Shown piece after piece: positions 9,892 to 19,988 of a stretch of DNA of 64,000 nucleotides. The translations under genes were made by a program, and so were the position numbers. The notes beneath the pieces were generated by a model, which was given only the letters and a program-made list of their open reading frames with translations, was not told where the DNA came from and made no database searches. Source of the DNA: Rhodosporidiobolus odoratus (taxonomy: Eukaryota > Basidiomycota > Microbotryomycetes > Sporidiobolales > Sporidiobolaceae); contig JAOANU010000011.1 in assembly GCA_034387635.1 (NCBI GenBank), positions 404,501 to 468,500 of the forward strand, read 5' to 3'. Every line of letters starts with the position of its first letter. The stretch's first letter is position 1.

Positions 9892-12621
9892 ATGCCAGCT
9901 CTCTCTACCCTCGTACTCGTCCTAGCGCTCGCTCTCGGCGCCTACTTCCTGCTCTTCCGAAACACATCCTCGGCAGCACCCAAACCTACCGAACCCTTCT
10001 CAAATGGGTCAGGCAAGACGGGCGCCAACTCTGGCACAATGGGAGCTGTCGACACGGGCAGAGACTTTGTCGCGCACATGAAGCTGGCGGTGCGTTGATC
10101 TTCCCTTTCTCCTCGAGCGATGAGAGGCAGATGATGCTAGAAAGTCATGGCGGCATCGCGGGGCCTGCGGAATAAGCGCAGCGTGGAGCGAAGATCTTAT
10201 TATGCGCTGCTGCGCTGATGCGGCTGTCTGCCGGCCTTCGTGCGACTACCCGCACCCCCTCTTCTGTCGAGATGTGGGAAGGCGATCAACCGCCCCACTT
10301 ACATCCGAACAGTCTTTACTAATATCCCCGCGTTCTCGCTCGCAGAAAAAGCAAGTCGTTATCTTCTATGGCTCGCAGACGGGTACAGCGGAGGACTACG
10401 GCACTCGCATTGCAAAGGAGATCAAGGCTCGTTACGGCCTTTCTTCGCTCGTCTCCGACCCGGAAGAGTACGTAACTCCCCCTTGCACCACGCTTTGTAC
10501 TTGACTGACCTCGTATCGCAATGTAGCTTCGACTTTGAGAACCTGGATGAGGTTCCGGAAGACCACCTTGTCATTTTCGTCATGGCTACTTACGGTGAGG
10601 GTGAGCCGACGGACAACGCTGTGCCCCTCATGGACTTCTTGAAGGAGGACCCGCAGTTCTCGAATGGTGGCGGACTTGACAATTTGAAATACGTCGTCTT
10701 CAGTCGTTCGTCCCTTTTCTTCCTTCTGCTCCTTGCTCTGTGAGCTCACATACTTCTCCCTCAGTCGGCAACTCCACCTACGAACACTTCAACGCCATTG
10801 GACGCCTCCTCGATGAGCGCCTCACCTCCCTTGGCGCGCATCGCGTTGGGCCTCGTGGCGAGGGAGATGACGATAAGAGCATGGAGGAGGACTACCTCGC
10901 ATGGAAGGACGAGATGTTCGAGTCTATCCAGTCGGAGCTTGGTTGGGAGGAAGGCGCTGGAGGAGATATTGCTGACTTCGAGGTGAAGGAGCTGAACGAG
11001 GTGGACCAAGCTAAGGTTTACCTCGGCGAGCTTTCTGCACGAGCTCTGACCGGTACTCGCGGCGTCTTCGATGCCAAGAACCCTTACGCCGCCCCGCTCA
11101 TCAAGGCGAAGGAGCTTTTCGAGGACGGCGAGCGAAACTGCATCTTTGCCGAATTCGACATTACCGACTCGGGCATTCGCTACCAGACCGGCGACCACAT
11201 TGCCATTTGGCCGCTCAACCCCGATGCAGAGGTCAACCGTCTTCTCGCCGTTCTCGGTCTTACGGACAAGAAGGACCAGCCTATCGACGTCAAGTCTCTC
11301 GACCCTGCCCTCGCCAAGGTCCCCTTCCCTGTGCCCACCACCTACGGCACTGTTCTTCGCCACTACCTCGACATCTCCGCTGCCGCATCGCGACAGACCG
11401 TCGGTTCGCTCGCCAAATTCGCCCCGAACGACGAGGCACGAACAATGCTGGAGAAGCTTGGCTCGGACAAGGCGTACTACCACGAGCACGTTGGCACCAA
11501 GTGCCTACGCCTCTCCGAGGTCCTCGTCCTTGCTGCTGCCGACGCACCAAAGGCCGGCTACACCGTTTGGCCTATTCCTTTCGACCGCATCGTCGGCGCT
11601 CTCTCTCGCCTCCAACCTCGATTCTACTCCATCTCGTCATCGCCCAAGCTCTACCCCAACTCGATCCATGTAACCGCCGTCGTCCTTAAGTACGAGCCTG
11701 TCCCAGGTGCCAACCAGGTCTTCGGTGTCGGAACCAACTATCTCCTCAACCTCAAGCAGGCGGCGCACAACACCTTGATCGGTCAGCCGAGCAAGCGAGA
11801 GGAGGGTGCTCCGGTCTACAACCTCGAAGGCCCTCGTGGGAAGTACAAGAAGGGTGAGGTCTTTGCCGCCCCGATCCACGTTCGCCGGTCCAACTTCCGC
11901 CTTCCTACCTCGCCGAAGATTCCCATCGTCATGATCGGACCCGGTACTGTACGCTTTCTCTGCCCGCTCTGATATCGAGCAGAACTGACGACCTTGTCCC
12001 CCACAGGGTGTTGCGCCTTTCCGAGCCTTCATCCAAGACCGCGTCGCTCTCGCTCGCAAAGCCAAGGAGAAGGACCCGGTCAACGCACTCAAGGACTGGG
12101 GCACGATCGACCTCTTCTACGGTTGCCGACGGTCGACCTGGGACTTCCTCTACAAAGACGAGTGGGACGCGTACGCCGCTGAGCTCGACGGCAAGTTCAA
12201 GATGCATTGCGCGTTCTCGAGGGAGGAGGGTCAGCCAAAGGTGTATGTACAGGAGCTGTTGAAGGCTGAGGGCGAGCGGATCGGAAAGGGGTTGACCGAT
12301 GGCAAGGGTTACGCTTACATTTGGTTCGTCTTGCTGTCTTCTGTTCCGTTGCATCGGTCGTGCTGACTCTGGCTCTCTCTCCCCGACCGTAGCGGCGACG
12401 CTGGCAACATGGCAAAGGCGGTCGAGCGCGAGCTGGCCGTCCTTCTCGGCAACGCCAAGGGTGGTTCGCTGGAGGATGGGGAGAAGGAGCTGAAGCTGTT
12501 GAAGGACCGGAACCGTCTTCTACTTGATGTACGCTCTTTTCTTTCTCTTATGGCACCTTGCAGTTGCCTCTCACTGACGCTGATGCTGTCTCGCCGCGCT
12601 GTCTTGCAGGTCTGGTCTTAG
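9892..12621 (+). CDS. CPR1: NADPH-cytochrome P450 reductase
   Basis: Seven exons (9892-10089, 10346-10467, 10527-10702, 10765-11948, 12007-12323, 12393-12528, 12610-12621) join in phase to 714 residues. An N-terminal anchor (residues 4-20, LSTLVLVLALALGAYFLLF) places it in the ER membrane. The FMN flavodoxin domain starts at VVIFYGSQTGTAEDYG and includes MATYGEGEPTDNA. The FAD domain shows PRFYSISSSP; the NADPH part shows GPGTGVAPFRAFIQ and YICGDAGNMAK. The chain ends in VWS, so an aromatic residue lies near the C-terminus as in other reductases. The last coding exon is only 12 nt. It passes electrons from NADPH to microsomal P450s, squalene epoxidase and similar enzymes. A P450 gene lies 2 kb downstream on the other strand. 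Confidence 0.97.
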
Positions 12622-13025
12622 AGTACTTAATCTGGGTGAGGTGAGCAGGCGACGACGAGGTTACGTACGGAAGGAGGCGTAAACGGACTATTCCTCGCCG
12701 GTCCTCGAGATATGCACCAGAGTTGCTGCCAATGGACTTGACTCTACGTGTTTATCACGCTATATTTCTGGAACGATGTGACGTATCTGAAGGAGACGCG
12801 GAGTGAGCGAGAAAACCGAAAAATCGGGAGAACGGCAGTTCCCAATAGGCCGAGGCCCCACCAGAGACCATTGACCACAGACAGCGCAAGCTGTAGCCAT
12901 TGACCTCGAACCCAGAAACACGCTCGGGGTGTCACGCGTGTCACGGGAGGGCCGTTTCCATGTTTCCCTCCTGTGCTCTTCCCGTTAACACCGCTGTCGT
13001 CGATCGCTTCGAATAGCTTACAAAT
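12622..13025. other. Spacer, no gene seen
   Basis: About 400 bp holding the 3' flank of the reductase and the upstream region of the broken F-box gene. I see no gene or clear repeat. Confidence 0.5.
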
Positions 13026-14366
13026 ATGCCTGGGACCCGTAGTATGAATGCCAAGGTAGGTACAGTGCTATCAGCATGTGTTCCAGAGTCGCTGACCCTT
13101 GTCCTCGTTAGCCTTCTCCTCGCAAGTCAAGCACCCACAAGAAGCCCGCCCGCCTCCCGAATCTGCCGATTGAGCTCATCGAGCTCATTCTCGAAGACGT
13201 CTATGCACATCGCGTCCTCGCCGACCCTCTCTGCAAGGCCCTTCTTCCTCTTTATCGCAGCCTCGTCTGGACACGGATCGAAATCAAGTCAGGTGGCAGT
13301 CTCGAGAGGCTGCTAGCGCACTTGCGTCAGAGGTCACAAAGCACTTCGGCAATCACCGGCAATCACCGCTGTCAGTATCGACATCGACAACCGGGACCGC
13401 GACCGGACCGAAATTGTCGACTACCTCAGTAGATTTCTAGCTACCGCCAACGTTTCGGACCTCACCCTTGAAGGGTTCAACAGATATGGAGGATCGCTCA
13501 CCTGGGTACGTGACCGTGACCTTCTCGCCCACGTGCCAAATCTACAGCGTCTCTACCTCGAGTGTAAGGGCCCGCTTTTGAATACTACCGGAACGAGCTG
13601 ACAGCCAGTCTCAAAGGTCACGATCTGTACACGTGGAGTGGCTTGACCACTACTGACATTACTCTGCCTGCCCAACTGGCGGATCTTAATGTCAGCAAGC
13701 CTTGCAACCACGCGACCCTCTCGAGTCTGGTGAGAAGGTCAAAAAACCTTACCCGCCTAGCCCTGATTGATGTCGAGCACGTTGGGCTCTGTCACCGACT
13801 CCCATTGGAGGTGGCCAGCCCAGCGAAGCTCGAAACCCTCATGCTTGACGGCAGAGCCGGCTCTTCCCTAAAACTCTCTTTGCTCACCACTCTCTTGCAC
13901 CGCTCTACATCGCTCTCCACCCTTCATCTGTCCGACTCTCTCCTCTGGACAGAACCCGCTTTCCTCGCCTCATTGCATCGTCTCCCCCTTCAACGCATCA
14001 TCCTCGGTTCGGGTTTACCGGTGGACAAGCAAGCGATAACTTGCCCTCGTGCAACCTTCTGATCTCCTTCGCTCACTCAAGCGCCTCAATCTCAGCATGT
14101 TCAAAGCAGAACCGCGTCTCACCGCTGCCGAATGCCACGATGATCCACGGGAAATGGAAGATAGTTGGACAACCCCAGTCTACCCACCCACTCTACCTCG
14201 CGAAGCCATCGAAGAATGCATTGCTGCGGTGGAAGAAAAAGGTATCGAAGTGGATGGAGCGGTAGTTCGGGCGCTGACGATCGAGGACGACTTCTACGAG
14301 CAGCGCAAAGAGCTCCTCGAGTACTTGCGCGAGACTGGGGACAAGAAGGGCGCGAGATGGTTGTAG
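13026..14366 (+). pseudogene. F-box/LRR family member, locus C (frameshifted)
   Basis: The locus keeps the family plan. A short first exon (MPGTRSMNAK) and an intron with a GTAGGT donor lead to exon 2, which encodes an F-box-like block (LPNLPIELIELILEDVYAH, then CKALLPLYR). Three frame breaks follow. The first is a perfect 10-bp tandem duplication (GGCAATCACC, 13348-13367); with a single unit the frame runs on. The second is near 13564, where the frame moves to read FEYYRNELTASLKGHDLY. The third is near 14035-14041, before SDLLRSLKRLNLSMFK. The C-terminal block (EKGIEVDGAVVRAL, ETGDKKGARWL) is clearly shared with locus D. The gene is most likely dead; the breaks are too many to be introns with normal signals. 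Confidence 0.7.
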
Positions 14367-14712
14367 CATGTCGACAGTGACTACGAGCCTGGAGCGAGGA
14401 ATGGTAGGGAACGAGGCGCAGAGGAACCTGGGATGAAAGGAGGCGGCCCTTGTAGTCTGATCGATGCGTGTCCTTCGCTTGCTGAAACAGCCCACATTAC
14501 TTGCTCTCGGTCTGAGTTCCGAGGTGCGGCATCCGGGTTCTTCACTTCCATCCTTCTAGCCGCTAGCCGCTAGCTGGGCTCGACCGGCTGTCACTTTGAC
14601 CTTCTCAGTCTCCTCTCTTCGGGTCCCTTTTTTGGCATAACGATACGTATCCAATGCTTTACACGCCCTTGACTGACTCAGATCTGCCAAACCCCCAAAT
14701 CCCCGAACTCGC
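14367..14712. other. Convergent 3' flank, no gene seen
   Basis: About 345 bp between the F-box pseudogene and the 3' end of the P450 gene. It contains a short direct repeat (TAGCCGCTAGCCGCTAGC near 14558) and nothing else that I can name. Confidence 0.5.
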
Positions 14713-17246
14713 CTAATTGTCGGCCTCATACTGCTTAAGCTCCTCCGCCGCGTCCACCCATTCCCGCTCGATGACGGCAGCATGTTGAGCGCTTCTCGGC
14801 TTGATACTGCACTGGAACGGACGAGGCATACTGTTGAAGCCTGGGTAGTCAGAAATGGGGTCAACCAGCCTGCCTGGGAACGAGACAGAGGACTAAACGA
14901 ACCATCGGTAAACGAGAAAATGTCGACGGGAATGTCGGCACCAGTGGCATTTTGGGCGGCGCTGATGTCGAATGCCCAGAGGGCACGAGCGATGTTGATG
15001 AAGACGCTGTTTTCGGCGAGGTGCATACCGGGGCAGATGCGACGGCCGAAACCGAAAGCCTGAGGAAAGGGGAAGGGATGGCAAAGCAGAGTCAGCGAGA
15101 ACACATGGGTCACCGCTTCCCAGTACCGTGCATCCAAGATATCACGTCGACCGGAAGGGGCAGAGGTGGGAAGCGGCACAGGCGAAGGAAGGCGAGGTGA
15201 GACGCACGCTGTGACCCCATTTTCCAGGATAGTCGCGCTTTTCCATAAAGCTGTCCAGTAGGAGGTTGAGCTATGAGCCAGCGGCTAATTCCGAATAGGG
15301 GATGCAGAAGAGGCCTACCGCTCGGGGTCGAATCGGTGAGGGTCCGGGAAGTCTTTTTCGTTAAGGTGGATAGACCAAAGGTTGGCGATGACCTGCAGAA
15401 GAGCAAGCATTGAGCCCAAGCGCGAAGTGAAGGGTTATGGAAAGCCACCTACAGTCGAGCCCTAACAATACGAGTGAACGTCAGTAATCTGAATGTGTCG
15501 GAACTGAGCATAAGGAAGAAAACCCACCTTGGGGATGAACATGCCTTCATACCAATCATCCTCCGTCGAGGCATGCGGAGTACCTCCGAGGACAGCGATG
15601 GGCCGCCAACGGAGCGTTTCGTTTACGACAGCGCGAACGTAAGGCAAGTCTTCAAAGTCCTCGAAAGTAGGAAGGCGGTCCGGCCCGACGACGCGGTCTA
15701 GCTCTTCGCGAGCTTTGGGGACGAAGCTCGAGCCGGCATGGGCGCAGGCGAGGAAGAAGGAGAGGAGGGTGCCTGAAGAGGTTTCAACACCCGCACCGAA
15801 GGGACTGCAGCACCGGGTGAAAGCTTGTCATTCTATGCTATAGGACGAGCGAAGGTAGGGGATCAGACTTACGTTGAGCAAGTGTAAGCGACTTCGAGGT
15901 CCGACATGCCATACTTCTGCTGATTCTCGATGAGCTGGTTGGCAAAGGAGAAGGGAGCAGTTCCTTTCTCCATCTTCTGCTTGACTTCGTCCACGAGGTT
16001 GGTGTAAAGCTCGACGTCGAGCTGGCGTTGCTCGATGGCGAAGGTTCGCCAAGGGGTGAGGAAGTTGGGCAGTTTGAGCATGATGGGCAGGGCCTCGACG
16101 AGGTACTTTCCAGGGATGCTGCAAAAGGTGAGAAATCAGTACGTATACCTACCAAACAGTGACGGCTTGTGGAGGAGGGGGAGGCTTACTTGACAGAAGT
16201 GAGTACATCCATCGAGCGTCGGTTCGCGCAAACGACCTCATCGGTGTGAACATTGTGAACCCTCCTTCCATAGTTGACCGTAACGATGACCGAAGCAGCA
16301 TACCGCTCCAAATGATCGCGGAACTGACCTGGCGTAGTGAGGAGATCGTGCATGAGCTGTTTGCTCTCCAGGTTTTGCGTGGGTTTGTAAGAGTCGGCGG
16401 CTTTCTGCATGAAGGATCCGTGCAGGACTTTGCGCCACCGGCGCCAGGCGTCATCGTACGGGCTGTGAAAGATATAGTCAGCTTGAATATCCAGGAGGAG
16501 GAAGCTCTGGCGACAAGAGGGGAGCTTGGTGGAAGAACACCAGAGCAAACCTCATTAAGCCACGCATGTTGTCCGAGAGTAGCTCTGTGTGAAGTATTGT
16601 TAGGGATAGCTCATCTCGACTCAGGCAGCGAGCCAGGTATACTCGGCTCGACTGCCGAGGGGCCGGCGAGGGAGGATACGGATGTGCACGATCGAGTGAA
16701 ATAAGCTCCTACCTTGGCCCATAATGAAGCGAGGTCGAGATCTGCAAACATAGTGGCAGGATGAGCGCTTCGCCCGACCTTACGCTGCAGTGAAAAACTA
16801 GAGTGAAGGACACGCACGAATAAATATTGCTCCTCTTCTCCAACAAATCCCATGCCGCCTTCGCGCTCCCCAATACAATCGTCGGAGTCTGACCCATCCT
16901 CAGATACACGACATCTCCGTACTTCCTGTTGAGATCACGAAACCACACCCAGGGTTTCGCAGCCGGAGCTTGATTGCGGTTTCCGACCTGAAGCAGGAGG
17001 GATGGAAGTAGAAAAAAGTTAGACTCGTTGCTGGACGTGCGATAGAAAGCTAGCAAGAAAAAGACGCACGAAGAATCCAGGCGCAGGTCCAGGCGGGAGG
17101 TTCTTGCCCTTCCTAGGCCACAAGAAAACAAGAAGCGATGCCAACCCGAAACAGACAGTTCCGAGGAGAACTTGAGGCGTCTCGAGGGTGAACGGGGCCG
17201 GTGCTGTAGCGGAGTCGGCGGGATAGACTGTAGTGTTGTAGTCCAT
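14713..17246 (-). CDS. Cytochrome P450 monooxygenase (microsomal, OrdA-like)
   Basis: Twelve exons on the minus strand (17246-17070, 16987-16818, 16741-16713, 16584-16551, 16462-16190, 16118-15873, 15804-15528, 15461-15453, 15392-15319, 15250-15208, 15059-14903, 14840-14713) join in phase to 538 residues. There is an N-terminal membrane anchor (VLLGTVCFGLASLLVFLW) followed by the Pro-rich hinge NLPPGPAPG. Expected motifs are all present: SSRPRFIMGQ, the I-helix region FGAGVETSSGT, ETLRWR (ExxR), FPDPHRFDPERF, and heme-binding FGFGRRICPG with its Cys ligand. Exon 8 is a 9-nt micro-exon coding Gly-Ser-Thr in the conserved segment IPKGSTVIANLW. The substrate cannot be told from sequence. Electrons would come from the reductase at 9892. 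Confidence 0.93.
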
Positions 17247-17616
17247 TGCTGTGTCAATGAGAACCCGGTCAAGCAAAGACAGAGCAGAAAGTTGTTTACG
17301 GAAAGCGGGCCGGTCAAGAGAATCGGCTCGGGACGAAGACGAAGTGGGGGTGGGGGAGGCGGAAGGTTCCGTCAGGAAAGTGGGCGGAGCTGCTGTGTCA
17401 CGCAAGGAGCTACGGGCTGAAAAGGAAGCTGCAGAGAAGCAGAAAACGCCGAAGTTAGCAGGAGCAAGCAAAGAGACTGAAAGTCTGTTGACGCAACGAT
17501 CCGAGGTCGTCGGGAGACTGGTATATACACAAGAGTGTCGTGCCTACACGAGACAATGAAAGACGAGAGGTAGTAGGCGGAATCAGGGAGGATGAGGCGT
17601 GCTATACAGACGCGCG
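17247..17616. promoter_or_regulatory. P450 upstream region
   Basis: About 370 bp between the P450 start and the 3' end of RKI1. A TATA-like stretch (minus-strand TGTGTATATACC, about 17519-17530) lies roughly 275 bp upstream of the P450 ATG. No gene is seen. Confidence 0.35.
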
Positions 17617-19276
17617 CTATACTTTGATCCCCTTTGACGCAATCTCGAGACCCTTCGACGCGTCGACCTTCTTTCGCCGCCCTGTACGGATGAGAGAGTC
17701 AACGAAATTCATGGCGTTGTGGCAAAGCCGAGAAGAGAAGAGAAGCGTACCATCCTGCCACCGCGCCATGACCGTTCCATCGGGGTAACCGAAGTACGCC
17801 GCTTCAGCCATGCCAGTGAAAAGGCCGACCTCCAAGACACCGGTGAGCCTGAATGTGCGTATGATTGTCAGCTAGGGCACGCGAAATAGACGTAGAAAGA
17901 GGCAGGAAGGCAGAGACGCACATTTTGATGCGATGCAAAAGCTCCGCCGGGTCGCGCATGTAAGGCTCAGTGAAGACGGCATCAATGACGAAGTTGCTGA
18001 GGAAGATCGAGGTGAGTGAACCAACAATCGACGGCGCAGAAAGGAAGCAACTCACCCGTTGTCGGTGACAACCGGTCCAGCCTTCATTTTTCCCATCCTG
18101 AGTTTCGGATCTTCGCAACCCATCTTTTGAAGGTCTGGAGAGGACAGGATCAAGTCAGTATGTACACAGGGGGCGATCTATAGAGCGAAGATCACGTACT
18201 GACAAACACCTTGGCCCAAGCGAACGGTGCAACCTCGATCGGGACACCCTGCTTCCAGTTCGTTCCGAGCACCTTGGAGTCCTTTCGGGCGTCGGCTACC
18301 AGGATGAAGTGAGTCGCAGCTTCTGCGAGCACCTTCTCTCGGAGCTGGCAGGCACCACCACCCCTGCGCAAAGGAAGAAAGAGGAGCGAAAGTCAGATCG
18401 GGGTCAAGGCGAATGACGAGATGGCAGGGGCTGACTTGATCGCGTTGAGCTCGTCCTGTAGGACATAGTTATCAGCGCATGTCGGACTCGGGGGAACAAG
18501 ATGACTAGACGTACATCAACCTCGTCCGCTCCGTCGATAGTCACGTCAATGGTCGGGAACTGGTCGACATCCCCAAGGTTCAAGCCAGCCTTGACAATCA
18601 GCTCCTTCGACTGGAAGCCTGTCGGGATATACCTGTCCAAGTCAAGTACGTTCCGGGGTGAGTGGGCAATGACAGACTTTTCGAAGAGCGCAAGGTGGGA
18701 GAAAAGCCGTACCAGCGATCGCTGTTGGCATAGCAATGAGGTGGCTGGCAGAGACGCTCAACGACATAAGGCACGGTGGATCCAGAGCTGTGGAACCGCA
18801 CGACAAATCGAGATCAGCCTTCATCGATACCGGAGGAAAAGGAAAAAGAGGATGCAGGGAGCGGTCAACGAGGCTGAAAGCATTACGCACCCAATTCCCA
18901 AGACTTTGTGGTGTTCCTTTACGTGCTCGTCCACTGCTGCGTAGGCCGCCAAGCGCTTTGCCTTTTCTTCATTCGACAACTCACCGTGCGGACGAACCTC
19001 GAGGCCGGTGGGAATCACTCCGGGACCGATACGGGAAGCCTGCAGCCATCCAAAGAATGGCTTCAGCAAGCCTGCAACGATTATAACGGGGTTCGACGCG
19101 AACCAGTGCGCCTCAGACGGGCAGGAAATGGATGAACGAACCGAAGCGTGGGTGATGGTGCTGAGGGGATCTGGTCTGCCCAAGCTGCTGTGACTTGCTC
19201 GCCTGGCGTTGGCTGCGCTGGCACCCGCAGCGTTCTTCGGATTGCCCTCGAGTGGAGCAAGGGGTTGAATGCTCAT
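17617..19276 (-). CDS. RKI1: Ribose-5-phosphate isomerase
   Basis: A multi-exon minus-strand gene. Core motifs in order are [65 protein letters not shown], the Gly-rich GGGGA with [10 protein letters not shown] after it, [15 protein letters not shown] and NFVIDAVF. The gene ends near [11 protein letters not shown]. It interconverts ribulose-5-phosphate and ribose-5-phosphate in the cytosolic pentose phosphate pathway. The first exon (19276-18891) is open for about 100 residues before the usual family start. Either the protein has a real N-terminal extension, or part of this stretch is an in-frame intron; possible acceptors (GTTGCAG, GGCTGCAG) lie just upstream of the family block. The frame is also open further 5' to 19459. 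Confidence 0.93.
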
Positions 19277-19988
19277 AGTTTGGCGTTGGCGCAATGAGCG
19301 AGGACTGAGGAGAGAGCGGCGGATCAAGACTGGGCTGAGAAGGTGCGGAATGGTGCTGCTTGTTCGTATGCACGAGTAGGAGAATCGAGCAGAGAGCGAG
19401 GCAGAGCGGACAGCGAGAGAGAGAAACGAGAGTGCGAAATAGGGGGGTTCCCCTCGCACACTGCTTCAGACGTTTCACGGACGTGGACCAGCAGGCGCCA
19501 AACTATGCTACAGCAGCGTCCGCCACGCAAGGAACTATACGCATGAGCAGCAGCGGAAGAAGAGACGTCGCCTTGTAAAACAACTCTTCGGAATGTCTCG
19601 TCTATTCACGAACGCGATGAGAGCAGGTGATGTAGGTATAGGTAGGTATAGTCCGGCGTAAGGGTACAGAGTAGAGTTGGGTTACTACAAGAGGAAAGAT
19701 GAGTCCAGATTGGGGCTGGAACATGTTGATCATAAAGACGTTGCCTCCATCAACATCACCAGAGTTGTTTCATTTGTCCTGCATTTGTATCTCTCCCTCT
19801 ACACCTGCTTGGCCTCGGACTGACACAGCTAAGCACGTACCATCCAGAAGGACAGGACTCGCGGATCCGATCACACCTCACCGCCTCGAATAGTTACACT
19901 TCTCGACGCGACTTGTCCAGCCTCCCACTGTCAACTCGCGTTCACCGTCACCATTGCACTCAGTAGAGTGCACCAAGCATCGCCGGTC
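19277..19988. promoter_or_regulatory. Shared upstream region of RKI1 and adenylate cyclase
   Basis: A 712-bp divergent intergenic region. It must hold the promoters and 5' leaders of both genes. Short open frames are present but look accidental; a direct repeat GTAGGTATAGGTAGGTATAG lies near 19632. Confidence 0.5.

Noticed and set aside
18821..19459. Upstream in-frame start at 19459 for RKI1
   Set aside because: It would add a further 61 residues with no conserved content; the ATG at 19276 is nearer the family start. Not excluded.
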